Shown here piece by piece: positions 1 to 9,111 of a stretch of 64,000 nucleotides of DNA (positions within the stretch are counted from its first letter, which is position 1; each line of letters begins with the position of its first letter). Origin of the DNA: a virus. Below the pieces are notes generated by a model. It had not been told where the DNA came from. It was given only the letters and a program-made list of their open reading frames with translations, and ran no database searches. The DNA is taken from the IMG/VR virus record IMGVR_UViG_3300035565_000044, positions 1 through 64,000 of that record; one strand, given 5' to 3'. A program made the position numbers and the translations under genes.

Positions 1-384
1 CGTATCGCTACAGTTAGCGGCCTTGTGGAAGTTCGTATTATCCCAGTGACAACTGCTACTGTTACTGCTGTTGGCGCTGCGACATTTGTTCTTGGTGATT
101 CTGTAACGTCTAATAGTATTATACCATCAACAGCGGTTGCATCTTTTGCTTCTGCTGGATTGATCTGGTATAATAATGCTGGCACAGGCGCTCTTGCGAC
201 GACAATTGCTGCTGATGCTGCTGAAAGCTTGCAGGTTCTTACCTATAGCGGCGCTACAGCCCATAACATTGGCTATACAGTAGGCACATCCGCCCTTCTC
301 ACTGGTGGACTTACCTTCTACATCCAGTGGCGTCCGATAACTCCCTCTGCGACCGTTACAGCAGGCACAGGCGGCGTCCTTTAA
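1..384 (+). CDS. Virion protein, C-terminal part (runs off left edge)
   Basis: The frame is open from base 1, so this is the end of a gene that begins outside the window; a GTG at 25 is the first in-window start-like codon but has no ribosome-binding site. What is visible is a beta-rich, Ala/Thr/Gly/Val-rich chain without Cys, ending in GTGGVL, much like the next small structural genes. It stands first in a colinear run of virion genes, 22 bases before the next start. I infer a tail or capsid decoration component; no family recognised. Confidence 0.6.
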   Translation, partial: RIATVSGLVEVRIIPVTTATVTAVGAATFVLGDSVTSNSIIPSTAVASFASAGLIWYNNAGTGALATTIAADAAESLQVLTYSGATAHNIGYTVGTSALLTGGLTFYIQWRPITPSATVTAGTGGVL

Positions 385-406
385 TCCCTAAGCTAGGAGG
401 ACTGCC

Positions 407-1159
407 ATGACAGTAAGTGGCGTCACATCATTTAGGGGTAAGGTCCGCTTTACAGATACGTTTACCGGAAATGTAAGAGCTAGGTCTCCAATAGTAGCGT
501 ATGTAGGCGATAACCTCACATACGGTACTGGTGGAAGTCGCCCATACAGCTCTTACGTCGTTCCAAACACATGGAATGGACTCCAGCCCGCGAATAGAAC
601 ATTTGCGGCTCCTGGATACACCATTCCCCAGCTTTACAACCAATCTGAACTTGGCCAGCAGAATCATAGGACGGGGGCGACGCTATCACCTCCTAACTAT
701 CTGCACAGCTCAATGGGAACAGATTTTGGTTTAAATATAGCTGTTGTTTGGGCAGGAACAAACGATATCGCTGCTGGTACGCCAGTGGGCACGACATATA
801 GCAGCCTCATCGCCTACATGAATAATATAAGAAGCCGTGGATGGTCCACCATCGTTTGCACGATGATTTCCAGACGTGGCTACGATACGCAGAAGAACCA
901 GCTCAATGCTCTGATTAGCGCTGGTTGGACATCTTTTGCTGGAGGCTACTGCAACCTTGCAGGCGTTCCACAGATTGGAGCGGATGGAGCCTACGCCAAC
1001 ACAACGTACTTCAACGCTGATGGCGTTAACCTCACAGACGCAGGATATGTCCTCGTGGCTCAGGCCGTACAGCCTGTGGTCAATGGTATGATAGCTGGAG
1101 CTACTACAGGTTTTACCAACATAAATGCTGTAGCTGCGGCTCTCATATTCGGTGGCTAA
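407..1159 (+). CDS. SGNH/GDSL-hydrolase-like virion protein, probably inactive
   Basis: 250 aa, preceded by a strong AGGAGG site. The SGNH hydrolase blocks are visible in order: block I as GDNLTYG (residues 34-40), block III as GTND (117-120), and block V as DGVNLT (205-210). In active members block I reads GDS and block V DxxH. Here the nucleophilic Ser is Asn36 and the catalytic His is Asn208, while the block III Asn and block V Asp remain. The fold is therefore supported but hydrolysis is not expected. Active relatives in phage tails deacetylate or trim surface glycans; this one may only bind glycan. It sits among virion genes and is probably co-expressed with them. Confidence 0.75.
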   Translation: MTVSGVTSFRGKVRFTDTFTGNVRARSPIVAYVGDNLTYGTGGSRPYSSYVVPNTWNGLQPANRTFAAPGYTIPQLYNQSELGQQNHRTGATLSPPNYLHSSMGTDFGLNIAVVWAGTNDIAAGTPVGTTYSSLIAYMNNIRSRGWSTIVCTMISRRGYDTQKNQLNALISAGWTSFAGGYCNLAGVPQIGADGAYANTTYFNADGVNLTDAGYVLVAQAVQPVVNGMIAGATTGFTNINAVAAALIFGG

Positions 1160-1179
1160 TTTAAAATAAGGAGGCCACG

Positions 1180-1746
1180 ATGGCCATTCTTCCATACACT
1201 TACTACCCAGAGGTTAAGGCGGGGCGCGTTTTCTACGGTTCTACTGCGGCTGGCGGCGTTGCTCTTCCCATTTCAACTGGTACTGCTGTTACATTCGCCC
1301 TTTGGAATACTGATCCTGGTAAGGTCATGATTCCTCTGTGGTTTTCTGCTGCATATGCTTCCGGTGTTATCGTGGTTAGCCAGATTGGCTTTACTACACA
1401 GACAGTTGGGTTGACAGGCGGCGCCACTGGCCTTCCTGTCGCAGCCTATACGGCAGGAACAGCGAAGAACGCAAATAGTGGTTCTGGATATAATTCCACA
1501 GCTACATTCATCCCAGCAACAGCTACTCTGACGGCTGGTAACGCGGCTGGCGTCCCTGTGTACTATACAGGAATGCAGTTCAATACCACGACCGCTGGTA
1601 ACGGCGCTTACTGGATGGATCACGAGTTTAATGGACGCATTATACTTCAACCAGGACAGATTATGTTCGCTTGCGGAAATGCTGCTCAGACAGCTCTTTT
1701 GTCAATGACGCTGGCTTGGGATGAACTTCCAATCGCTTCTATGTAA
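1180..1746 (+). CDS. Small virion protein, beta-rich
   Basis: 188 aa with an AAGGAGG site 6 bases before the ATG. Composition is rich in Gly, Ala, Thr and Val with no membrane segment. A short stretch around residues 41-52 (ALWNTDPGKVMIP) resembles the TIWNTASASN stretch of the protein at 2190-2927, so the two may be related decoration or tail-tube-surface proteins. Placed 20 bases after the SGNH-like gene in the same transcript. Function not recognised. Confidence 0.7.
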   Translation: MAILPYTYYPEVKAGRVFYGSTAAGGVALPISTGTAVTFALWNTDPGKVMIPLWFSAAYASGVIVVSQIGFTTQTVGLTGGATGLPVAAYTAGTAKNANSGSGYNSTATFIPATATLTAGNAAGVPVYYTGMQFNTTTAGNGAYWMDHEFNGRIILQPGQIMFACGNAAQTALLSMTLAWDELPIASM

Positions 1747-1757
1747 TAGGAGCTAAA

Positions 1758-2165
1758 ATGGCTATAAAAGCAAACACATCAATACTATACGATGGCATTC
1801 GTAATGCTGTTGTCCAGCTAACGGGTATTAGTGACGGTGTTGATAACGAAAATAACGTCGTTAAAGTTGATGTGTCTCAGCTTGGCCTATCCCCTCAGAA
1901 CCGTCCTTGCGTTAAGGTAAGCGTTCTAGAAATAGCGTTCAATGTTTCTAGGGGGCAGGTGACGTTAGCATGGGATGCGCTGGACCCGGTCCCGTTCGAG
2001 AACTTGGAAGGCAATAGGACTATAAAGTACTGGTTTTCCAGTGGTTTGCATAACGACTTTATGCAGGCTAATGGCGCAACAGGAAATATCGTTCTATCGA
2101 CTTCCAATGTTGAGCCAGGAAGCACTTATACTATAATGCTTCAGCTCAAGAAGAAATATCAATAA
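1758..2165 (+). CDS. Small virion protein
   Basis: 135 aa, ATG preceded by TAGGAGC. The C-terminal part (GATGNIVLSTSNVEPGSTYTI) has the alternating beta pattern common in small phage structural proteins, and the chain ends in a basic LKKKYQ tail. The N-terminus reads as a coil or helix followed by strands. Tight spacing (11 bases after the previous stop) places it in the virion operon. No family recognised. Confidence 0.7.
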   Translation: MAIKANTSILYDGIRNAVVQLTGISDGVDNENNVVKVDVSQLGLSPQNRPCVKVSVLEIAFNVSRGQVTLAWDALDPVPFENLEGNRTIKYWFSSGLHNDFMQANGATGNIVLSTSNVEPGSTYTIMLQLKKKYQ

Positions 2166-2189
2166 TTATCCACTTCCTGGAGAACATAA

Positions 2190-2927
2190 ATGCCTATTAC
2201 CAGCCAAATGCAGGGAACTCCCTCCATTGTTCTGCCTACACCAGCGGCTACCGGCCCAAATCAGGTTGTAAACGTTCGCACAGACCAGTACGGAAACCTT
2301 TCTGTTAACAACCGCATTCCAACAAAGGGCGCTCTGGCTCTTGAGGGTGTGTACTACTCTGCGAATAATGCTCAGTCTGGTATTGCCACTGCGGCGGCGG
2401 TTACTGCTTTTTCTGCGGTTAACCCATTCCTGACAATCTGGAATACAGCTAGCGCTTCTAATACAGCGTCTGCACACATTGTGCTTGACTATATCTCGCT
2501 TGTGGCGACAGCGGCAGGCACAGGCGGTACTTCTTTGCAGTGCGCTGTGGTGATCGATTCTTATAATCGCTACACCTCTGGCGGTACGGCTCTGACGCCA
2601 CAGAAGAGCGATAGCTATGGAGCTCCTTCGATTGCTCAGGTTTATGCTGGCAACATTGTGGCGGCGGCGGCTCTGTCTTCTGCGCGCACCCCTGTTGGCC
2701 TGCGCTATCTGAAAGGCGCCATTCCGGTGGCTGGCGATACCTACACCTTGCAGTTTGGCTCGGTTGACTCGGTTTCGTCCCTCCAGGCCGCGACCATCAC
2801 ATTCTCTGAGCAGCATATGCCGCCTATCGCTGTCAATCCTGGTGAAATTGCTCTGGTCTACATCTGGTTGCCTTCTCAGTCGGCAGCTAGCTCGTATGCT
2901 CCAGAAATTGGCTGGTACGAAGTCTAA
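2190..2927 (+). CDS. Virion protein, beta-rich
   Basis: 245 aa, ATG preceded by CTGGAG. Rich in Ala, Ser, Thr and Val with predicted strands throughout and no transmembrane segment. It shares a WNT-containing stretch with the 1180-1746 product. It is the last gene before a very stable UUCG-capped hairpin and a parS-like palindrome, so transcription may be trimmed here. I infer a capsid or tail decoration role from context only. Confidence 0.65.
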   Translation: MPITSQMQGTPSIVLPTPAATGPNQVVNVRTDQYGNLSVNNRIPTKGALALEGVYYSANNAQSGIATAAAVTAFSAVNPFLTIWNTASASNTASAHIVLDYISLVATAAGTGGTSLQCAVVIDSYNRYTSGGTALTPQKSDSYGAPSIAQVYAGNIVAAAALSSARTPVGLRYLKGAIPVAGDTYTLQFGSVDSVSSLQAATITFSEQHMPPIAVNPGEIALVYIWLPSQSAASSYAPEIGWYEV

Positions 2928-2935
2928 GGCTAATG

Positions 2936-2955
2936 GCGGCTCCTTCGGGGGCCGC
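2936..2955 (+). terminator. UUCG-capped hairpin, weak or partial terminator
   Basis: An 8-bp stem (2936-2943 with 2948-2955) closes the extra-stable UUCG tetraloop at 2944-2947. The following tract is only moderately T-rich, so it may stabilise the upstream mRNA 3' end rather than stop transcription fully. Confidence 0.5.
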
Positions 2956-2961
2956 TATCCT

Positions 2962-2977
2962 TGTTTCACGTGGAACT
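2962..2977. promoter_or_regulatory. parS-like palindrome 1
   Basis: TGTTTCACGTGGAACT, 14 of 16 matches to the bacterial ParB-binding site parS (TGTTTCACGTGAAACA). Intergenic, just before the start at 2995. One of fourteen such sites in the window. Confidence 0.65.
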
Positions 2978-2994
2978 AGCGCCAAGGGGCGAGA

Positions 2995-3480
2995 ATGTCT
3001 AAATATATAGCACAACTGAACTATACGTTCACGCCCTCGACGCGAACTGTAGATTTCAGAGGGCAGAATGGATTTGATCCAAGGTATCTTCTTGCCATAA
3101 GCAACCTTACCGCAAATCAGATCATATATACGGCTGGAATTTCCGGATTTGGATTTTCTTCTATTGACGCTACGGGCCGTATAATTACATTGCAGTATAA
3201 CACTCAGCTAATGAGCTCTAGTGATCTTCTGCAATTCCATTATGACGATCAATTAGACGCGCTTTCTGACATCAGCTCCATGATGACAGGAACCGCAGAC
3301 CCGGATAAATCTGTCAGCGGCCTTGGCGCTTGGGTTAAGGAGCCTACAGTCCAAGAACTTCTGCGTCGTCTCATTGTTGAAGTGAGAGTTGGAACAATTG
3401 TTACAGCTTATGGTCTTGGTATATCTGAGGTTGACATAGACGGTATGGTCACTGGTATGTACACTGATATGACCATATAA
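2995..3480 (+). CDS. Hypothetical virion protein
   Basis: 161 aa, with AAGGGGCGAGA before the ATG. The N-terminal half is beta-rich (FTPSTRTVDFRGQNGFDPRY), the C-terminal half contains a helix (residues about 106-130). No Cys, no signal peptide, no membrane segment. It lies between the UUCG hairpin with parS-like site and the zinc-ribbon gene at 3490. Family not recognised; virion role inferred from position. Confidence 0.65.
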   Translation: MSKYIAQLNYTFTPSTRTVDFRGQNGFDPRYLLAISNLTANQIIYTAGISGFGFSSIDATGRIITLQYNTQLMSSSDLLQFHYDDQLDALSDISSMMTGTADPDKSVSGLGAWVKEPTVQELLRRLIVEVRVGTIVTAYGLGISEVDIDGMVTGMYTDMTI

Positions 3481-3489
3481 TAGTGTCAA

Positions 3490-5088
3490 ATGAGCACGCG
3501 TCCCAACAAAGAACGCACCTACCTTGACCTTGGCTCCTACAATGTCACATGCGATAGGTGCGGAAAGAAAATTAAGAACACCAGCGCCAGGAAAGAATGG
3601 ACTGGCCTGATTGTCTGTGGACGGTGCTTAGACGAGCGCCATCCACAGGACTTTGTGCGTGCTCGCGTAGACCATATGACTGTTCCGGTTGCGCGTCCGC
3701 TCCCGGTATTCACATTTCTAACCACGCCAAATACCGGGATAACCGGAAGGCTCTTGACGCCACTCCCATCAGGGCCAGAAAACGTTTGGGACAATGGGAA
3801 CATAGTCAACGTCAGCGTAACGGGCGGGGCGCTGGCGTCAGTGATGGAGCTCCAGCTTTTAGGTGGGGCGAACCTGATTGCGATACAAGGGACAAATGGC
3901 TGGGAAGTTCTGCAATTCCAGAATGCTACTTTGGTTTCAGGAACGACATATAATCTAACAAAACTCCTTAGGGCAAGATACGGAACATATCAGAATATGG
4001 GCGCTCCTACTGGAGCGCTTTTTGTCTATTTAGGGCAGGCGTCTCCATCCGTATCTGCATGGATACAAACAGAACTTGGTTTGAACGTCCTATCTCAGCT
4101 TAACATATCGACGCCAATCCCACTGTATCAGCAGAGCATTATTACGACTGTTGGCGCTGGGGCTATCGTTGTCCCACTTGGCTTCACAAGAATGAAGGCT
4201 GAGGCAATTGGTGGAGGCGGCTCTGGCTCTAGCAATAATAGCTTCATATCAAGCGGTGGCGGTGGAGGTGGCGCTTACGCTGTCACCAATTCTATAACTG
4301 TAAATCCAGGAAGTGTGGTCTATACCTATGTTGGGGCCGGAGGCGCTTCACCAGCTTCGCCTCTATCTGGAAATAACGGTTATGACTCATGGGTCAATAT
4401 CGCTAACGGTTCTTCTCCAATAGATAAAACTCAAGGTTGTTTAGCTAAGGCTGGCGTAGGGGCGGTGTTTCTTACTGGAGGATTAGGCGGCGCAGCGGCG
4501 TCTTGCATTGGAGACACTGTCTATTCTGGCGGAAACGGTGGACGTGGTGGAGCGCACGGCGCATCATACTACGGCGGCGGTGGCGGCGGCGGTGGTTCAG
4601 CAGGGCCAGTTGGCGCTGGCAAGAATGGCGGTGGCGACGGCAGTGGCTCTTATGCGGGCGGCAGCGGCGGCGGCGGCGCAAATGATGGGGCTTCTACTGC
4701 TGGCGCAACCCCTGTAGCTATGGTTGGTGGTTCAGGCGGCCTAGGAGGACTAGGGACGGGCGCTGGCGTTGGTGGGCTATCTAACAGCGTAGGAACCGCT
4801 GGCACGGCTGGCGGAGGCGGTGGCGGCGCTGGTGGGGCCACTAATCCTAACAACGGGTTCCCTGGTGGTCCAGGCGGCATGGATACAGCTTTTGACTCCA
4901 CTCATGGCGCTGGCGGCGGAGGCGGCGGCGGAGGCGGCGCTGATTTGACTGTCGTCCCAACAGGCGGCTACGGGGGCAATGGCGGCGGTTACGGCGGTGG
5001 CGGTGGCGGTGGTGGATATGGATCAACCACAAATGGCCTTGGCGGGCGCGGCGCACAAGGCATTATCGTTATAACTTTCTATCCCTGA
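3490..5088 (+). CDS. Zinc-ribbon and glycine-rich tail tip protein
   Basis: 532 aa, three visible parts. Residues 21-46 carry two CxxC pairs (C21, C24, C43, C46) in a treble-clef-like ribbon followed by WTGL and RHPQDF, a module common at the start of podovirus structural proteins. Residues about 70-180 contain the pattern WEVLQFQNATLV then LLRARYGTYQ, which matches the C-terminal region of the alphaproteobacterial gene-transfer-agent baseplate protein. Residues about 215-530 are a glycine-rich domain with long G runs, ending GIIVITF, like the polyglycine receptor-binding tips of some phage adhesins. The start overlaps no upstream gene. I infer a host-contact protein at the tail tip. Confidence 0.75.
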   Translation: MSTRPNKERTYLDLGSYNVTCDRCGKKIKNTSARKEWTGLIVCGRCLDERHPQDFVRARVDHMTVPVARPLPVFTFLTTPNTGITGRLLTPLPSGPENVWDNGNIVNVSVTGGALASVMELQLLGGANLIAIQGTNGWEVLQFQNATLVSGTTYNLTKLLRARYGTYQNMGAPTGALFVYLGQASPSVSAWIQTELGLNVLSQLNISTPIPLYQQSIITTVGAGAIVVPLGFTRMKAEAIGGGGSGSSNNSFISSGGGGGGAYAVTNSITVNPGSVVYTYVGAGGASPASPLSGNNGYDSWVNIANGSSPIDKTQGCLAKAGVGAVFLTGGLGGAAASCIGDTVYSGGNGGRGGAHGASYYGGGGGGGGSAGPVGAGKNGGGDGSGSYAGGSGGGGANDGASTAGATPVAMVGGSGGLGGLGTGAGVGGLSNSVGTAGTAGGGGGGAGGATNPNNGFPGGPGGMDTAFDSTHGAGGGGGGGGGADLTVVPTGGYGGNGGGYGGGGGGGGYGSTTNGLGGRGAQGIIVITFYP

Positions 5089-5098
5089 GGATTTAAAA

Positions 5099-5614
5099 TT
5101 GTCTAGTGGACTCCTCGCCCCTGTGATCATAACCGGATTGAATGATGGCGGCAACATCGTCATAAGCTGGGTAAGGTGCTCACGCATACCTGGAATTGAA
5201 CAAGATAATTGGTCTTCTCAGTACTTTGAAGCTCCACTTGATTCTATTGATGAAAGATATGAAGTAGACGTTATATCCCCATCAGGTTCAGTAGTCAGAA
5301 CGCTGTACGCCATAGGCTCCCCAACAGCAAACTACACAGTTGCTAATCAGACGGCTGATTTTGGAACTGTACAATCAACATATACGATAAATGTTTATCA
5401 AACCGACCAGATATTGGGCAGGGGATCATATAGGCAGGCTGTTTTGAACGTGGCTTCTCTTAAAAACTTGAAACATTATAATAATATGGTTATTGAATTA
5501 GATGTAACGATTTCAATGTCAGCTTCGTTTGCAATTGTTCATGGCGTATATCCCATTCCATTCATTTTTGGTGGAGCCCCGATATCATCTGCGCCTCTTG
5601 GCGGAAGCTTATAG
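5099..5614 (+). CDS. GTA baseplate C-terminal-like tail protein
   Basis: 171 aa starting at TTG, with TGAGGAT eight bases upstream; no ATG fits better. The sequence follows the pattern at the far end of GTA-type host-specificity proteins: SWVRCSRIPGIEQDNW, then EVDVISPSGSVVRTL, then ADFG and a final VYQ-DQILGRG segment. With the middle part of the preceding gene it looks like the GTA megatron end split over two proteins. Likely a tail tip or baseplate component. Confidence 0.65.
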   Translation: MSSGLLAPVIITGLNDGGNIVISWVRCSRIPGIEQDNWSSQYFEAPLDSIDERYEVDVISPSGSVVRTLYAIGSPTANYTVANQTADFGTVQSTYTINVYQTDQILGRGSYRQAVLNVASLKNLKHYNNMVIELDVTISMSASFAIVHGVYPIPFIFGGAPISSAPLGGSL

Positions 5615-5628
5615 TAGGAACATAAGTC

Positions 5629-6240
5629 ATGGCGATACCAAAATTAGTAAATTTAGCGCAGATGACCACGCCGACAGTCGGAACTGGCCAGATAACAATG
5701 GGCGCGGCTACGACAACATACAGGACGTTTGCGGCGGCTGGCATTGTTAATGGCGATACGGTTAGTTACTCTATTTTAGACTCAGGCCAACGTGAGTACG
5801 GCACAGGCGTCATAACGGTAGTCGGCTCTATTATGACTATGACAAGAGTGCTTAGAGGATCAACAACTGGTTCTCTATTGAACCTAAGCGGTGGAGCTGT
5901 CGTATCGTTAACGCCAGCAGCGGAAGATTTCCCTAATTTATCACAAACCGTTGTAACGGCCACGCCATACACGGCTCTGACTACAGACAAAAACATATTC
6001 ATAGCTCTTTTGGCTAATAATATATGCACCATAACACTTCCATTGGCGGCGGCAATGGGAGGTAGTCTTTTTATAAAAGACGCATTAGGAATTGCTCTGG
6101 TTTATAACCATCAGATAAAAACATCTGGTTCTGACGTTTTTGAAGGCGGCGGAACTACATTTACGTATTATACAAACTATCAGGGACAAGAGTTCATACC
6201 CGTCCTTCTAGGAACGACATGGACATGGAGCGTAAGATGA
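5629..6240 (+). CDS. Tail fibre or baseplate protein
   Basis: 203 aa, AGTAGGAAC site. The first 110 residues follow a widespread tail-protein pattern: TTYRTFAAAGIVNGDTVSY, then a WE-like QREYGTGVI turn, then RVLRGSTTGSLLNL. The second half is beta-rich and ends TWTWSVR. Its stop overlaps the next start (ATGA), indicating translational coupling to the spike gene at 6237. Function as structural tail protein is inferred from pattern and place. Confidence 0.7.
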   Translation: MAIPKLVNLAQMTTPTVGTGQITMGAATTTYRTFAAAGIVNGDTVSYSILDSGQREYGTGVITVVGSIMTMTRVLRGSTTGSLLNLSGGAVVSLTPAAEDFPNLSQTVVTATPYTALTTDKNIFIALLANNICTITLPLAAAMGGSLFIKDALGIALVYNHQIKTSGSDVFEGGGTTFTYYTNYQGQEFIPVLLGTTWTWSVR

Positions 6241-9101
6241 GAATACTTGCTATCGTTGGTTGGATTGCGCTATGTTTGGTGGCTGGCGTCGGCGCTGGCG
6301 AGTTCCTGTCGTCCATAGCCTCAGCACAGTCTGGACAGCTCCGTCCAGGTTCTATATGGGGGAACCCAACGACAGGCGCGGCTCCCGGCCGTGATAGTAC
6401 GCCTACTGATATAATGGACTCTAAGGGCGTATTCTATGTGGATGATTATACCACGTATGCAGATTTTATCCATGACGATACCCCGGCATTCACAGCGGCT
6501 TTGGCGGCAGCAAACGCTGCTGGCGGCGGTACTGTTTATATTAGCCAGAAACATTATTGGATAAATACAGCAAATTTAACTATAGGAAAGCGCGTAACTC
6601 TTCAGTGCACAAGCCATCCTAGCAAGATGACCTCTGGATTTGATTTTAGAAATCTTCCATGTACGCTATATATGACGTCTCCATATGGAATAATTCTTAA
6701 TGGTTCCATAAAAGACGTTAATCTTCTTACATACGCTACTCAGTTGTACACTCAAAATCCAACAACTCGTGCTGCAATGAGAGCATATGTTGCTGGATTT
6801 ACGGGTACTGGCATTACTATTGGAGATGGAACTACAGCAGGTTCACAGATTGCTGATAACGCCACCATTGATAATGTTTTAATAGGTGGCTTTGGAACAT
6901 GTATTATCCAAAATCAAGCCGACCATACCTTAATAAAGGACGTTCTTGGCGATTGCACTAATGGTTTAGATATATCAAAGTCTTTTGATGATAATAGGCT
7001 TCGTGGCATAGAATTCTGGCCATTCACTACGACAAATAAGACCCATTCTTTCGACACATGGACAGTAACTAACGCAGCAGATAACGGTCTTGGCGCATGG
7101 CGTTTGACTCTCTCTGCTCCTAGCGATATCGCTACAGGTGAACAGCTTTGGGTATCACAAGGAACTGGAGCGGAAGGTGCTGGCGGACTCTATACCGTAA
7201 CCGCTGTAGATACTACGCATGTTGATTTGCAGGGCTCTGTGGTGTCTCCATCCACTACAGGAACGACAATCCAGGGTTCAACATATGTTGCAGTTACATC
7301 AACTGATGATTTGCAACCTGGAATGTCAGTCACGGGCGTTGGAATCCCAGCAGGCGCCGTGATTGGAGCCGTATGGACGACACGCCCTGCTATCAGCCTT
7401 GACCAAGCTCATCCAGCTACGGCTGCTGGCGTTGGCGTCGCTCTAACATTTGCCAGCAATGCATATGTTTCTGGAAAAACAATCGCATACAATTCCACAT
7501 GGCGCTCTGGCACTGGGTTCCGCATTGGCAGGGCTGATGGAACAACCTGCGAAGGCTGCTTTGACTTTGGATTTCACATTGGTTTCAACTTTAACCAAGC
7601 TGTCGGCGTAAGTTTTACAAACACACAACACGATCAGCACCAGCGCGTACCGAATAAGAATAATGTTGATATTGGAATGGAATTTACCGGAGCTGCTACC
7701 TATAGCAACTATATTTCAGGGTCAATGGTCACATGCGGAGGCGTATGCGTTGTATCTAATACTACTGGGAATGCTGTAAGCAATAACAACGTTATTGATG
7801 GGTATAGACTACCAACAAGTATTGCAAAGTCAACAGCTATTGAGATAGCGGCTGGTGGTTTGACGACAACAAATATAGTTAGCGCATCTGATCAAGTTAT
7901 TCTCATAGACAATGCTGCAAATATTGGAACATTTCACGGAAACTCAGCCGCAAATACAAAAATATACAGCACTGGAACATATAACAGATTTGTTGGAGCT
8001 GGAAACTTCTATGGTGGACAGATTGAATACCAAAGTCCAACAAATGAGTATGCGCAAAAATATACAGCAACTAATAGTATACCTTCTGGAACAACAAGCT
8101 ATGATCTTTATGACTCAACACAAGGTGCTGATAGTAAGTATTGGAGATGGTCAGCATCCGGTGGCGTGCTAAGGGGACAGACAGCAAATGACGCATATAG
8201 TTCTGCCGCCAATTGGATAACTGTAACCAGATCAGCTAACGTTCCATCAGTATCTACATTTGCGACTCAACTAGTGACAAAGGCTTCTGCTACTACTGGT
8301 TCTGGGTTTAATGTTCCACATGGGACAGCTCCAACAACTCCTGCTAATGGGGATATATGGACGACTACAGCAGGACTTTATTCTTATATAAATGGAACTT
8401 CATATCAATATTTACCAGTAAGTTCTACACTATCTCCAACATTTGGTAGTGGCGTTAGGCTAAACAGTACGGCTGGAAGCTATCAATGGTATGCTTCTGG
8501 CGCTGGTGTTGACCAAAAATTCTGGGATTTGTATGAGGGAACATCGGGTAACCTCGCATTTAGAAGCGTTAATGACGCCTTTACCCTATCAAATTCATGG
8601 CTAACATTCAATAGAGCCTCTGGATATACCATAGGTACGATATCGACTGCGGCTCCATTGACCGGAGGAACAGCCGCTTCCTCAAGCCTTATCCTAGAGT
8701 CCACATCTGGCGCTGGCACAACAGACTCCATTGTTTTGAAAACAGGTTCTCAGGTCCAGGCTGGCGTGTTTGATACAACGCAGCATTTTCAACCTGGAAA
8801 TGCCACAGCTCCTACAATAGCTAGCGCCGCCTGTGGCGCTCTGACAAACGGCGCTGTCGTAGCTGGCTCAAATGATCAAGCTATGAGCATCACGATTGGC
8901 GCGGCTGCAACCACATCTTGCGCAATAACTTTTGCAGGAACATGGGCGACAGCGCCGCGCGCTTGCATGTTCACTCCAGCTAACGCCACAGCAGCGGCAC
9001 AGGGAACGACGCTAGCCTATGTTAGTTCGATCACTGCGACAACCCTTACAATAACGGGCGCGGCTCTGGCTAACGCCAACTACTACATCCATTGCTACTG
9101 A
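6237..9101 (+). CDS. Pectate-lyase-fold tail spike with Sec-like leader
   Basis: 954 aa from the ATG at 6237, which overlaps the previous stop by 4 bases and has GGAG at proper distance; an upstream in-frame ATG at 6219 lacks this. The N-terminus (MRILAIVGWIALCLVAGVGA) is a textbook hydrophobic signal-type segment, unusual for a cytoplasmically assembled tail protein. Residues about 60-130 match the start of a right-handed beta helix (DDTPAFTAALAAANAAGGGTVYISQ). The rest is long, beta-rich and repetitive; a WTTTAGLYSYINGTSYQYL segment near residue 705 is a known tail-fibre signature. The chain ends with a compact VATSC...YIHCY-type domain. Likely receptor binding or capsule degradation. Confidence 0.75.
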   Translation: MRILAIVGWIALCLVAGVGAGEFLSSIASAQSGQLRPGSIWGNPTTGAAPGRDSTPTDIMDSKGVFYVDDYTTYADFIHDDTPAFTAALAAANAAGGGTVYISQKHYWINTANLTIGKRVTLQCTSHPSKMTSGFDFRNLPCTLYMTSPYGIILNGSIKDVNLLTYATQLYTQNPTTRAAMRAYVAGFTGTGITIGDGTTAGSQIADNATIDNVLIGGFGTCIIQNQADHTLIKDVLGDCTNGLDISKSFDDNRLRGIEFWPFTTTNKTHSFDTWTVTNAADNGLGAWRLTLSAPSDIATGEQLWVSQGTGAEGAGGLYTVTAVDTTHVDLQGSVVSPSTTGTTIQGSTYVAVTSTDDLQPGMSVTGVGIPAGAVIGAVWTTRPAISLDQAHPATAAGVGVALTFASNAYVSGKTIAYNSTWRSGTGFRIGRADGTTCEGCFDFGFHIGFNFNQAVGVSFTNTQHDQHQRVPNKNNVDIGMEFTGAATYSNYISGSMVTCGGVCVVSNTTGNAVSNNNVIDGYRLPTSIAKSTAIEIAAGGLTTTNIVSASDQVILIDNAANIGTFHGNSAANTKIYSTGTYNRFVGAGNFYGGQIEYQSPTNEYAQKYTATNSIPSGTTSYDLYDSTQGADSKYWRWSASGGVLRGQTANDAYSSAANWITVTRSANVPSVSTFATQLVTKASATTGSGFNVPHGTAPTTPANGDIWTTTAGLYSYINGTSYQYLPVSSTLSPTFGSGVRLNSTAGSYQWYASGAGVDQKFWDLYEGTSGNLAFRSVNDAFTLSNSWLTFNRASGYTIGTISTAAPLTGGTAASSSLILESTSGAGTTDSIVLKTGSQVQAGVFDTTQHFQPGNATAPTIASAACGALTNGAVVAGSNDQAMSITIGAAATTSCAITFAGTWATAPRACMFTPANATAAAQGTTLAYVSSITATTLTITGAALANANYYIHCY

Positions 9102-9111
9102 GAAAGATACA

